64,000 nucleotides of DNA from Brachionus rotundiformis (Eukaryota; Rotifera; Eurotatoria; Ploima; Brachionidae). A program made the position numbers and the translations under genes. The notes under the pieces are model-generated. The model was not told where the DNA came from and ran no database searches. It saw only the letters and a list, made by a program, of their open reading frames with translations. The stretch spans positions 3,503,961 to 3,567,960 of the forward strand of contig JAESIW010000137.1 in the NCBI GenBank assembly GCA_016802295.1. The letters are read 5' to 3'. Below, in pieces: positions 25,601-37,400 of the stretch. Within the stretch, counting starts at the first letter, position 1; every line of letters begins with the position of its first letter.

Positions 25601-26128
25601 TCCTTAATTTTTGAGGCATTATATTGTTCATTTATTTTAAAATGGCTAAATGCTAACGGACTTGAGTTTTAATAATTTTAATAATAAAAATTGAAATCAT
25701 TTATTTCAAAAGCCAAAAGTTAGATCATAAACAATTAATTAAAAATTATATAACGAGCCTTAAGTAATATTCAACAAATCACTAATAATTATTATTTATA
25801 AAGTTAATCAAGGATTAAAAAAGTTCTTTATTCTCAATAAAATAAAAGTATTTTATTTTTATTAAATTAAAATCATTATTTCATTTTTTGAAAAATTTAA
25901 TTAACAAAAAAAATAAAATAAGTAAATAAATAAATGAATGCTAAAAATCATATTAAAAAAATTGAACTTATTGATTTATTTAAAAAAAATAATTATTCTT
26001 AAAAATAATTTTAATTTATAATTCAAAATTATTGTATAAAAAACAAAAACAAAGACCAAAAAATCTGAATTTTAAATTCGATATAAAAAATACAATCAAT
26101 TATTTTAAAATATCCATTAAATTATAAT

Positions 26129-29100
26129 TTAAGCATACCAAAGACGGAATGTTCTTATCTGCATAGGCTTCAGCTCAAACATAAATGGATTCGAATTATC
26201 TTTTTTATCCTTATCCTGTTCTCTACTATTTTTAATAATCATATTATCCAATTCCGAATCAGATTTCCAAGATAATCGTTCATTTAGTTCTTCCACTTTC
26301 ATGTTAGCTCCCAAAGCCAATTCTTCCACTCCAACTATATTGAACATTTCACTGAAAAACTCCCTTAGATCAACACTGACAGGCTGAGACAAAGATTTGT
26401 CATCTTCTTTTTCATAAAAATGCTCTAATCGAACCACAAACGAATTTTCCAATTGATTGCCCTGGTCAAAATCTTTAGCCAGAGTCAATAGGTGAATATT
26501 TGGAGGAAGAGCCATACTAACAGGACTCCAACCAGCCAATTTTTTAATATCCTGATTAGAGTCAAGTGTTGTGAAAATTGTCAATGGTCTATTGTTAACT
26601 CTATGGGAAAGCTCTCTGTGCAAAGCTGCACTATTTTCAACTGAATCGAATATTAGTTTTAGGTTTCCCTTGATTATCAAACCTTTTCCATCTTTTCCTT
26701 TTTCATTCAAAGGTTCAGCAACACCTAATGAATCATCATATAAAGTTCTTCTGTGTAGCATAACTTCAATACTGCCATCACTAATCGAAGAGCCACCATG
26801 ACTTCGATCAGTGACCAAAGTTAATTGCCGCAATTGATTGCTTAAATGTCTTGTTTTTCTTGTTGGTTCATCACGTATAAATATTCGACTATTCACTGGA
26901 TAGTAGTTTCCAGATATTTTTTCTGTCTGATTCAATGTCCATGTAGGACGATAATTTCTTTTGCGTTTTAAAATTTCACGTCCATTAGAGTCAGTATAAA
27001 ATAAAGATTTTGAACTTAGATCTGTATTAAATTTGATTACAACCTCTCTTCCCACATTGTCATCAACATTTATCGGTCCAATTTGCCATTCAAATTCAGC
27101 ATATTTATCATTTTTATAAAGACGAATTGTTTGACTAATCCATTCATTATAAATTTGATGCACTTCATTAAACAGCTCTCCATTGTAAACTTTAAAATCT
27201 TTAACACTCAAAGATTGGCATGATTGGTTCTTTGGTCTAAAAATATATGCACCTGATGCTTGAAATATAGGCTCTGAATTATTTCCTGGCATCGACTCAT
27301 ATATACAAAAATGTTGTTCTAAATGCGAACTTAAAGAATTATCTTTATTTTTTATATTAACTAAATTTCCATTCGAATCAAAATTTAATTCAAGATGTTC
27401 ATTTGAAATGACAACTTCTCTCATTGGTTCAACCAGTCTGGATACTGATTTTTCTTGGGCTAAAGTTTTGGAAATACGATACAATTTAACTCCTAGTGGT
27501 CGTTGATCTGCTTTCCAGACAAGATTAAATTCAGCTTTAGAGTCTCGCTCTGGGATCATTTTTGTTTCATTGTAGACTGGTGAATACTGGATTAACACTT
27601 TATTTCCACTTTCTATATCAACAACTTGATATGTGGCATCCAATGTTGGAATTTGGATCCATGTTTCGACTTCCCTTGGCAATGGATTGTACAATATCAA
27701 TGCAAGATTGTCATAATTTTCAATCTCGCATTGTGAAATATTCAACAAAGGACAAATAAAAATTGGTTCATCAACATGTGAGCCATATAAATTAAACAAA
27801 ATGCTATCAAATGATTTTCTAATGACATCAATACATTTATTAATGCCTCTTGATAAACGCTTTGAATAGTCATTAGCAACATGTTGTCGCTCAGTTCCCG
27901 AAACAGCATCATGATGTTGTAAAATGCCCATTTCTCTTTCAAGTAAATTTATGGCATTTTTTGTATCCTCATCACCTAAATTGGCAAAAGTGGCCAATTG
28001 ACGAATAGTTTGTAAATAATTGTTGGTTCGTCTGACAAAATCTTTTAAAGCTGATCGGCTTGTAAAGTATCCAGTCCAGAATGAATGTGGTCGGTGAGCA
28101 TATGGAAAAAAATCATCATATTTAAGTGACCATGTTATATTCTCTTTGTATAAAGAGTACATGTAACAAGCTGGGGTTGAGTAAAATATATTGACATTGC
28201 TACCATTTTGTTGTTGTTTGTTGACGTAATAGATTAATTTATCTAGATTTTTGTACCACATATGAGCATTTGAATATTGAAAATCAGAGCCCATTGTCAT
28301 TATCAAATTTTTGGTCAAGTACCAGTCGGCTTGGTTGTGGGTATAGTCAAGGAATTTTTTAACTTTATCATCAACATTGTAATCATCTAGGTCTGGATCA
28401 TCCATCATTGGGTCATCGCCGCAATATATGTCAAAACAAAAGCCTGGTGGAGGTCCATAACCATTAGGCAATATGCCGGTAAAAATTCTACCTGATTCTC
28501 CCAAATTAGAACTAGCTTGCCATAACATTTCTCTTGTTTTTGTCTGGGTTCTAAAGTCTGAATCTTGATAGTCAATTCTGCCTAGAAACAAACCATCAAA
28601 ACCAAACTGGGCAAAAAGAGATCCATGTTCACGCGAATGACCAAACGGATCTATTTGCCAAGCTGATCTTGGACGGGCACATTTTCCGAATTCTTTCAAA
28701 ATAAAATTTAGCCCTAAAGCTTGCTGGTCAATCATGTCATTATAATAAGGCGTTGCTTCGTCATCCATTACCCTTTTATAAAGTTGATTTTAATTAAATT
28801 TTTAATTTATTATTAGCAAATTTTACCAAGCTCCAATTACAAACTCTAGCCGACCTTCATCAACTAATGTTCTAACTAATTGTTTTGTCTTATCATCTTG
28901 TTCTTTCCACCATCTTGACATGTACGCCATTTCAACATAGACAAATCTTTTGCTTGGATCTTTTTCAAGCTCTCTTACAACAGTATCTAAACATAAAATT
29001 TTCAATATTAGATAAAAATACTTAAAGAAAATACCTATAACATATTGTACAGATGCGGTCTGTTGACCATTATTTGCTCCATAGAAATATTGATCGACGG

Positions 29101-29281
29101 TTTTAAGCCAACCGGCATCATCATGTGTATGAGGAACTAAATGAACATTAATCATTCCGGGTTTGCCCAAATTACAGCTTTTGAATGGTGAGCCGCAATT
29201 TTGTCCAGCTATTTGGCTGATATAGAAAATTATTCCAAGCAAGAAAGGCCAAATTATGGATTTTGTTCTTTCAGAGCTCAT
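26129..29281 (-). CDS. MAN2B1: Lysosomal alpha-mannosidase (GH38)
   Basis: Three exons (29281-29035, 28986-28827, 28772-26129) give about 1016 aa, close to the 1011 aa of human MAN2B1. A signal peptide covers about the first 26 residues (IIWPFLLGIIFYISQIAGQ). The zinc and catalytic motifs are present: VPHTHDDAGWLKTVDQYFYG near residue 50, WQIDPFGHSREHG with the nucleophile Asp, and LQHHDAVSGTERQHV with the later zinc-binding His. The enzyme removes alpha-linked mannose from glycoprotein glycans in lysosomes. Intron 1 is 48 nt, in frame and without a stop, so exons 1 and 2 look like one ORF; family alignment (QYVI then DTVVRELEKDP) shows the insert of 16 residues is intronic. It is transcribed away from the gene at 29937. 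Confidence 0.93.
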
Positions 29282-29936
29282 GGTTAGCTCGAATTCTTAA
29301 AAAAATGATAGTTAATGATTGAAATAAATAAATTTTTATTTTAAATTAAAAAAGGTGTATTTTTGTTTTAGACAAATATATAAATATTTCATTTTTAGAA
29401 TCACATGATTTTATTAAATTTTAAATATGCTAGAAATTATTTGTTTTGTGCCAAAAAGATAAGACTGTACCAAAATAGAGCGTGAGAAATTATCAATAAA
29501 ATAATATTTTAATCAAGTGTTATTTTGTCAAAAATACACTTAGATAGGACAATAGAATAGGATTTAATTATTTGTCTGATGGCAATGGTTATATGATTAA
29601 TAACTTTGATATTTTAAAGTACGAAATTTATTCAAATTTTGTTTTTTTTTTAATTTTATGACTAAAACTAATTATCTTCAAGCTTATATTGATAACTTTT
29701 TTTAAAAAAATATCTGTCAATAGATAAAAATTTAAAAATAAATATCAAAAAATTATCATGATTTTTAATACAAAATAAAAATATATTTGCCATTATAAAT
29801 ATGATTATAAAGTTTAACAAAATAAGACAAATTTAAAGACACTAGTTAAATAGAAAAATCTAGCGCTACATTTAAAATAATTTAATAAAGGAAGATTTTT
29901 AAAACAATCACTTAGCCATAGTTAAAATTAGCAGCC
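29282..29936. other. Divergent intergenic region
   Basis: 655 bp between the start codons of alpha-mannosidase (-) and the small basic protein (+). It must hold both promoters. I see no distinctive element. Confidence 0.5.
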
Positions 29937-30731
29937 ATGTCAAAAGCACGAAGCACCAGGTCTAAAAAACAAGCTGAAATTCCGCAACAAAGCGACCAGG
30001 AAATAAAAGCCGAGTCAAACGATAATTCTAATAAGTAAATTTATAAAATAAGTGATAAAAAAGTTTATATTTCGTTTAGTAAAATAAAATTAACAGATGA
30101 GAATGTAACTGAAAAAAGAGTCTTGAGACCAAAAAGATCCTATTCATCCCTTCCTAAAAATGAACCATCTGTACCAACAGCAAAGACAAATAATCGAAAG
30201 CGCAAAAATTCTTCCGATAAAGTTTCAGCAAAAAAACCTGAAGAGCAAAATACAGAGTCTAAAAAGTCTGACCAAAAAATACCAGTTTTGTTCGAAGATA
30301 GTCCAGATGAAAACCAAGAGAATCAGCCTGCTAAGAAAACTAGCCATAAAGCAAAGAATCGAAAAACAACAAATAATAAACTAAAAAAAAGTGAATCGGC
30401 TTCAAATTTAAGTATCAGTGCTACGGCTACAGCGATAGTTAATTCAGTAAATTCTTGTTCAAGTTCAATCAATGACCAAACTGCGCCAAAGTCAATAATG
30501 AAAAGTAAACAGAACAAAAGCCAAGAAACTGAAGAAAGTAAAAAACCAAAAAGAGGAGTCAGAATTCATGATGATTTTGTAAAATCTGAAATACTGGGTG
30601 TCAAATGTGATAAACATAAGTATTCAGCTTCGACCAGCACTCCAAGTGGATTAAGACGCAAACCGCTAAAGGCTCCTCAAGATGTTTCAATGATTTGCAA
30701 ACCAGAATCAGAGGTCAATACCACTTCATAA
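29937..30731 (+). CDS. Small Lys/Ser-rich basic protein, probably nuclear
   Basis: Two exons (29937-30034 and 30080-30731) in consistent phase give about 249 aa. The acceptor at 30079 was chosen because the later AG at 30096 would place a stop directly after the join. The protein is highly basic and disordered. It has several nuclear-localisation-like clusters (RNRKRKNSS is interrupted in fact as NNRKRKNSS; KKPKRGVRIHDDF), acidic patches (FEDSPDENQE) and a PKSIMKSKQNK segment. No known domain was recognised. The conserved-looking KRGVRIHDDF and C-terminal GLRRKPLKAPQDVSM blocks may be short interaction motifs. A chromatin-associated role is a guess from composition only. Confidence 0.72.
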
Positions 30732-31049
30732 ATATAAAATTATTAAAATAAAATTAGAACTTTAATAATTGTAAAAATCTCACTTTGTCAAAAAAAAAAA
30801 CCAAAAAAAAATTTTTCAAATTTAGTTTTTATAAAACATTTTTCAACTTTTGTGCATCACTTTAACACCTGGCAAATGATTTCAGTTTTTTAAAATTTAT
30901 GTAGATTTGTAAAATTTTATTTTTATTCAAAATAAAATATCTTTTTTATTATTTTTTTTAATATGAGATCCAAACCTTTTCATAAGTAATGATTAGAGTA
31001 TAATTGACTAACTACTTGATTAAGGTTTGTAAAAATTTCCACCATAATT

Positions 31050-31610
31050 ACCAGAACAAGTTTCTGCATCACAAACCAATTAATGATAATAAACCGTTTG
31101 GGGTATGGTTAATTGTTTTAATGTTCGTGATTAAAATTGGCAATAATATTAGCTAACTTTTTATACTTTTTTATACGACTAAATCAAAACATCTACATAA
31201 AAACAATACTGGATAATGTATTTGCCTTAAATATCAAAGTGGACTTAACAAGAGAGGTAATGGAAATCTGCCAAACAAGTGAAAACGACTTAGTGTCATC
31301 ATGCTCGATTCGCAAATACAAAATTAAAACAGAGATTAAAGCGAACCAAGACAACCAAACAGTTACGGAATTACGTAAAATTTTCAACTTAAAAAATAGG
31401 TCAATTTTACCAAAAAAACTATATGAATTATTCTCTTTATATTTTTTTTTCTAATTTAATTTGAGAACTTGAAAACTTAAAATTTTTGTAATTAAATTAT
31501 TCTTTTTTGTTATCCTGTAAATACAGTACGCTTTATTTAACAGTGTACTGTGACGTGGTCGGAAACGGCTCTTGCCAAAGAATAAATAAAATAAAATAAA
31601 TATTAGCTAA
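31050..31610 (+). mobile_element. Possible truncated retroelement
   Basis: The ORF at 31137-31454 (for example MEICQTSENDLVSSCSIRKY) matches no family I know. It is followed after about 100 nt by a GC-richer 3' segment and an AATAAAATAAAATAAAT-type tail, the layout of a LINE or SINE 3' end. There is no recognisable reverse transcriptase motif. Confidence 0.25.
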
Positions 31611-31927
31611 CATTGATACTCAAATGTATTTTTTTTTACTATTACTGAATTTAAATATTATGATTATTGAAAAAATAAATGAAATATTTAACTATTTTAA
31701 TTCAATTAATGGATTATTTAAACTTTCTTCTTAAAATGTTTTTCGTATTTTGTTCAATTAATACGACGAGCTCTTTTTATGTGTAAATTGTACTTATATA
31801 TTTCACCTTTTATATAGGAAACTTAATTCAGAGAAGGAACAAGAATGACTTATTGAGCTATTCTAATAGTAATATCTTAATAAGAATTTTATTAAGTTGT
31901 AAAATTGTTCCTTGTAAGACGTCTCCG

Positions 31928-31972
31928 CAAGAATGCTTGCCGTAGCTTATTCTTTATTATTATTATTATTCT
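31928..31972 (+). repeat. Hairpin plus ATT microsatellite
   Basis: GCAAG and CTTGC form a short stem, followed by GTAGCTTATT and a run of ATT. A similar arrangement occurs at 56681-56738. Confidence 0.5.
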
Positions 31973-32225
31973 TTCTAAATGATAAAATTACATTTGATAA
32001 TTATGCAATTATATTTGAGATAAGGAAAATAAAAAATTAATGAAAATATAAACTAATTATTTCATAAAGATTTATTTTTCATCAAATTGTCTAAATTTAC
32101 ATTAAAAAATTAGATTGAAATTTTATATAATTTAATAAAATTTTGTCAAAAATTTAAAAGAAAATTCACAAATTTATTTTTAAGTTTTAAAATTAAAAAA
32201 AAAATCTAATTTCTAAGTACAATTT

Positions 32226-33431
32226 TTACGAATAGGACATGCCGATCGATAAACTATTATGTTTTTGTCTAAAATAAAGTTCTTTAGTCAACATGGACAC
32301 AATACATGGAATCTGTTTCTTTCCATTCATAGTTGGATCATTTGTATTTGACTCATAATGATAAGCTACTCGTCTATTCACTGCAGTTAATATCTGCATT
32401 ATCTCTGCAGTTTTGCCACATTCATTTAAAACATGGCACAATGATTGTATAAACCAGGAACCATTTAGAGAATTTCTCCAAGAGAAATAGCCAGAAATTG
32501 TCGAGTATGCTATCAAAAAATCGGCTTCAATCGGAACCTTATTAACGTATTGAATGTCATAGGGATTTGAATCGATTCCTTCCATTAACTGATTGCCTCT
32601 ACACGCTTGAATTAGAAAAATCTTTGGCTTTCCAGCCAAGCTTCTATTTAGCTTAAATGGATGAATTAATTTTTCAATTTCTATTTCCTTATCAATGCCA
32701 TAGATAACCCCATCTTCCCCATGAGACATAAATACACTCATAAAACAATCCGCATCAGAATGATCCGATTTAGCGTATCTAAGCATCAAGTCTCTGATCA
32801 AACTAGCAGAGCAATTGTGAAAGATTTTGGTCTCAAAGCCGAGTTTTTTAAGTGTGCTTTCCAACGAGGCTGCGTCCACGTCTGTCCCGTCTCGGACCGG
32901 CATGTCCAATCTTGAGTCAAATCTCTTATTGTTGATAATTACCGCATAACCACGTCTAGGGTGGTTCATGCGGTACTCTGGCTCATCTGCAAAACGAGCT
33001 ACCTTTCTGTGCTCATGTTCAATTGATAATTTGTCAATTTTCAAATCAACTTCTTGATTTAGACCATTTGGTGTTAGCTTGGAAGAAAAAAAAAATGTTT
33101 CTGTGGTTAAATTAAGTGGACTGTTGTTCTGTTGATTTTCATTTAGGTTTAAACTTTCGAATGGTTTGTTCAATAGTCTGTCAGATGGATAGCCAAAATT
33201 CATATCGCCAACAGTGGAGGGTTTAGTGTTTTCGTCTGTTTGGATAAATTGTGGAAGTTTTACCGATTCAGTCTGCTTTGCTTTGGTATCCAATTTCTTG
33301 ATGCTTGCTTTGGACTTTTTTTTTAGTGGACTCCCTGATGTAATTGATTTTTTATTGAATTTGATAAGCTTTGGATCATTCGAGGTCTGGTTTGAAGATG
33401 AGCTGAATCGATTGACTAAATTCGAAAACAT
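32226..33431 (-). CDS. Executioner-type caspase
   Basis: A single exon encodes 401 aa. The caspase fold starts near residue 154 (MNHPRRGYAVIINNKRF). Catalytic His237 lies in FMSHGEDGVIYG, and catalytic Cys277 in LIQACRG. The substrate-pocket segment ADFLIAYSTISGYFSWRNS closely matches caspase-3/7 (ADFLYAYST...YYSWRNS). The linker between large and small subunits is short, with candidate cleavage aspartates at EGID and NPYD. The first 150 residues are Ser/Asn/Lys-rich, with no CARD or death-effector domain, so this is an effector with a long disordered prodomain rather than an adaptor-recruited initiator. It is a Cys protease cleaving after Asp in apoptosis. The lack of introns is notable next to its intron-rich neighbours, but the frame is intact. 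Confidence 0.92.
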   Translation of the reverse strand: MFSNLVNRFSSSSNQTSNDPKLIKFNKKSITSGSPLKKKSKASIKKLDTKAKQTESVKLPQFIQTDENTKPSTVGDMNFGYPSDRLLNKPFESLNLNENQQNNSPLNLTTETFFFSSKLTPNGLNQEVDLKIDKLSIEHEHRKVARFADEPEYRMNHPRRGYAVIINNKRFDSRLDMPVRDGTDVDAASLESTLKKLGFETKIFHNCSASLIRDLMLRYAKSDHSDADCFMSVFMSHGEDGVIYGIDKEIEIEKLIHPFKLNRSLAGKPKIFLIQACRGNQLMEGIDSNPYDIQYVNKVPIEADFLIAYSTISGYFSWRNSLNGSWFIQSLCHVLNECGKTAEIMQILTAVNRRVAYHYESNTNDPTMNGKKQIPCIVSMLTKELYFRQKHNSLSIGMSYS

Positions 33432-34447
33432 GTTAGCAATGTTTAGAAAACAATAAGCGTAATTTTTAATTCATAATAATTTTAAGATTTAATAGCCATT
33501 TTAGCTTGTAGTATAAATTACGTATTATGAATGAAAAATATGCACAGCTTTGTCTTTTATGATTGTATTTAGATAATCTTTTAATGAAATAGGTCTGTTT
33601 TACATTTAGAAACGTAATTAAGATAGTTAAAAGAACTAATATTTTTAATTATTTATAACAATTCATTTATTTTACAATTCCTGTCCGAAATTTGTATTAG
33701 AAAATAAACTTTTTTGCTTACTTATAATTTATTTTTTAGGATAAAAATTCCAAAAAAGGTAATTTATCTAATTGTTGCCAAAATTTTAGTCTCGATACTG
33801 TTAGCCATTTATCATAAAACTTTTAAGGGTTAAAGTCTTTTAATATGTGTATTCATTTGTAATATAAGATAAACATTTTTTTGGAATAGAAAATTGTAAA
33901 AATGAATTTAATTTTAAAATATTAAGTCTGGTGAAATTAAAATCATGATTTTTTCTTATCGATTTAATATTATATTTATCAAACAATTATTTCAAAATAA
34001 GTAAATCATAAAATCATAAAAGTTAAAGAAATTATTAAATCGATAAAATTAACTAAATAATTAATTTAAGACTTAAATGCTGAGACCAAAACATATACTG
34101 GATAAAAGCATCAATATAAAAAATTATTGATTATTAAATCTTGATATGTTAGGATAAATAAAGATTTCTCTTCAGGAAAAAAAACAAATATCAATATTAA
34201 CACTTGAAAATTATTTACTAATTATCTTTTCAAAATAGTATTTTATTATTGAATAATCAACTGTCATTTAAATTTTTAATCAATTCATTCAAAACTTTTA
34301 GATTTTACACCAAAATTAATTAAAAAATCCTAAAAATTTTTTTTTATAAAAATTTTTTATTAATTTTGATTAAACTTTTTTGCTTATTTAGGGAAAATTG
34401 TGATAAATTTTTTTAAAAAATTTTAAAATTATATATATTTTTTATTG
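33432..34447. other. Intergenic, AT-rich
   Basis: About 1 kb between the caspase start and the TIMELESS stop, both on the minus strand. No gene, strong repeat or RNA was recognised. Confidence 0.6.
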
Positions 34448-37400
34448 TTATTCTTCGTCATCACTTAAAAATAATTTCTGACGTTTTGAAGACAAATTAT
34501 TTAAAGGTAAATCCTCATCGCTCTCTTCATCACTTTCTAATAATTTTAGTTTTTCTTTTTCAGATAACTGGCTAGACTTTTGCACTGATTCATTCGAGGC
34601 TACAGAATCTTTACTATCTTCATCCGAGTCGAGCACTTTTTTGCGTTTTTTTGAAACTATTTTTCGTTTTTCTGCTTCATTTATCTCGTCATCAGTCTCA
34701 TCTCTCATCACTTTGTTATCATTATTTTTCTTAGATGGTTTTAAAATTACTTCATCTTTTTTATCCAAAATATTTTGGATCAATTCATCTTCATCATCAC
34801 TTAAAATGTTATTTTTTTTCCTCTGTTTTCCCACTTTGCTTTCATTTGAATCTTCATTTAAATTCAAAGCTTCCAAAACTTTGTTTCTTGTACTTGATCC
34901 TTTAAGTTTAATGGGCGAATTTTCTTTATCACTTTTGTCCGAGTCTTCTTTTTCAGTGGTCATTTTTTTCGTGCCAATTTCTTCATCTTCATCAGACTCC
35001 TGAGACTCTGATTCAGATGACGTCAACTCATTAGAACTGCTCCCAGACTCAGCATCAAATAAATCATTTTCTTTATCCTTTTTATTCTTTTTTTTTTTTT
35101 TCTTTTTTTTCTCAGTCTCTTGATTATCATCCGATTCATCATCATCAATGAACTTATCGTCCTCATCATTTCCTTTTTTGCTTTTTTTCTTCTTGGTTTG
35201 AACCATTTCGCTTTTATTTTTTATCAATCCCAAATTTAAAAGTTTATCAATGATACAAGACTTGGTTCTGTTTATTTTCAAGCAGGCCTGTAGTCTGACC
35301 ATCATTTCACTCAATGGTTTATTAAGCTCCTTGGCTTCATCAGAAATTATAAAAAAAGAATGCCTTAATTCATCCACATCCTCGTCGCGCCAAAGTCTAT
35401 TCCTGCCCATTTTTTTCTTATTTGGAAAAGTGTACCTATTTGTTTTGAACACTTCAACTGACTGAACACAGCCTAGATTAGCTAATTGGGCACAAATATC
35501 TTTGCGTTTTCTGTTACCATCTTTTATGTTCAGCATTATCAGATCGATGATATCACCAGCATCTTGATTTTTAATGTTTAACGCGTCCTCAATATCATCT
35601 TCATAATTTTCCTCATCTTTGGTCTCGAACCTGCGCTTATATTTTTCGAACATTTCCTTAAGTTCGTCTTGTTCTTCCTGGGTCCATGCTATTTTTCTAT
35701 TTTTTCCATTGGTGTTATCTGTATTCAAACTTTTATAACCTGAATACTCTTCACCAAGTTCATATAAAATTTTTTTATCCTTAAAAAATAAAATTTCCAA
35801 AAACAAGAGTGTATTTTTGCTGCTTTGTTCAAAAAATTTGGACAATATTTGTCTAAAAAAAGCAAACATGTCTTCAGTGGAATAAGAAGAGGCGTATAAA
35901 TCATCAATAGATTTTTTTTGTGTATTTTTCTCAATAATGTTCATACAACACCTGGACATGGGATCTTTGTATATTTTGTTTATTAAACTAAAAAAACTAA
36001 GCTGATAGAGACATTGAGGTGCTTGGCATTCATAGGCAATTTTTTCAAACATAAACATGCAGCACCGGTTTAAGAAATCGGAATTTTTGCTGTATTCACC
36101 AAGCATTAGAATAAAACTTTTGAGTATATGAGGATGAGTGTAGCGGAAGAGAAAATTTTCAAAGTCCAAATTTTCCTCTTCGACCACATAAGCAGTCGAA
36201 GTTTCTTCTTGCTCACCGAATTCTTCATTATACAAATCATCTTGCTCTTCAATGTTAACTTCTTCATCATCTCCAAGACCTTCGTCTTTGGTCGGCTCGA
36301 TACTCGTTTCTTCCCTTTTAATACTCAATTCTTTCATAAAAAGGTTCTTAAATGTCTCAAATTCTTCATCAGCAGCCATTTCCGCTGTTCCAAACGAGTC
36401 CTTATCATTCAAAAACAAGTATCGAGCCTCACGAAATAGACTTATAGAATCATCTGGTTTATTTTGAACCAGAAAATTTTGAATTTTTTCTATCACTGAA
36501 TCCTTATGAGAGTCAAATTCTTCATCACTGGTGGCCACAAAATCAAATGGCATCAAATCATCATTTTCTATATTAAACTCAGCTTGTCCTTGAATCAATG
36601 AAGCCACTCTAGCAAAATTTTTCTCCCAAACTCTTGATTTAAATCCACAGTCCTGTTGATCCAAACGACGCTGGTACTCTTCTTCTTGTCTCAAACGTTT
36701 TTCCTTTTCTTCTTTGGATTCTTTTTTGGACTTTTTTGGATCTTTTTTTTTAGACGCTCGTTTCTTCTTTTTGGACGAAACACTCAATGTACCACTTTTT
36801 TTATGCATTTCCAACATCAAGATAAATATGTGATTTGCTTCTATTAGATCTCTCAGAAAATTTCTAGGAAAAAGCATATTTTAAAAAATTCAAATATCTT
36901 ATTATGTTTACTTGGACATTTTTGAATGATCAAAATCTTTAAGCATGGTTATAAATAGTTCCCTAAACTCTTGAATATAAAACAGCTGATCTGCCAAAAT
37001 TTGATTTAGAATAAACATTGCGTTTTTTTTTAATTTTAAAAAGTACTCTTTAATCTATCCACATTATCGATTGATTTTTCATCTAAAAAATGCTTCTTGA
37101 CCATTTGAGAAATGCCAGTGGATGTTATATCATCATTCAAATCTGGTAATTTATCATCATTGTCCGAATTTTTTTCCATATCTGGACAACTGGGATTTGA
37201 GCTATCAACTTGACTTGAATTTTTTTCAAAATCAGCCCTTTTTTTTTCAATGGCGAATAATGTGATCAAGTTTTCTTTATAACATTTTAGGCAAGTGTGC
37301 ATCCTTTTAGCCCATAATTTATTGTTATCTTTATCTACTCGCATCATTTCATAACATCTTTGAATAAACACTTCAATTGAATGAAAAAGTTCTAATGAAA

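Larger units (their letters stand above)
15836..26128. other. Ten-kilobase gene desert
   Basis: No convincing exon on either strand. The short ORFs have no recognisable domains or splice partners. Traces seen: possible MULE-like transposase remnant (17950-18660), tRNA-like box-A fragments (18661-18703 and 23292-23313, minus strand), and an inverted repeat at 22643-22681. The rest is AT-rich sequence with poly-A and poly-T runs. Confidence 0.55.
30732..32225. other. Intergenic with retroelement-like 3' ends
   Basis: Region between two convergent genes. It contains a 105-codon ORF with coding-like composition (31137-31454), an A-rich tail following GTCGGAAACGGCTCTTGCC at 31559-31577, and a GCAAG...CTTGC hairpin followed by an ATT microsatellite near 31928-31972. 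Both tails resemble 3' ends of truncated non-LTR elements. Confidence 0.4.

Noticed and set aside
29036..29280. Reading alpha-mannosidase exons 1 and 2 as one uninterrupted exon
   Set aside because: The 16 extra residues (GIFFKYFYLILK-like) have no counterpart in the family, and the stretch has a proper donor and acceptor in matching phase.
30097..30122. Acceptor at 30096 for the second exon of the small basic protein
   Set aside because: Joining the 5' exon there gives an immediate stop; the acceptor at 30079 keeps the frame.
34641..35003. 120-codon plus-strand ORF inside TIMELESS
   Set aside because: Antisense shadow of the Lys/Asp/Ser-rich TIMELESS tail.
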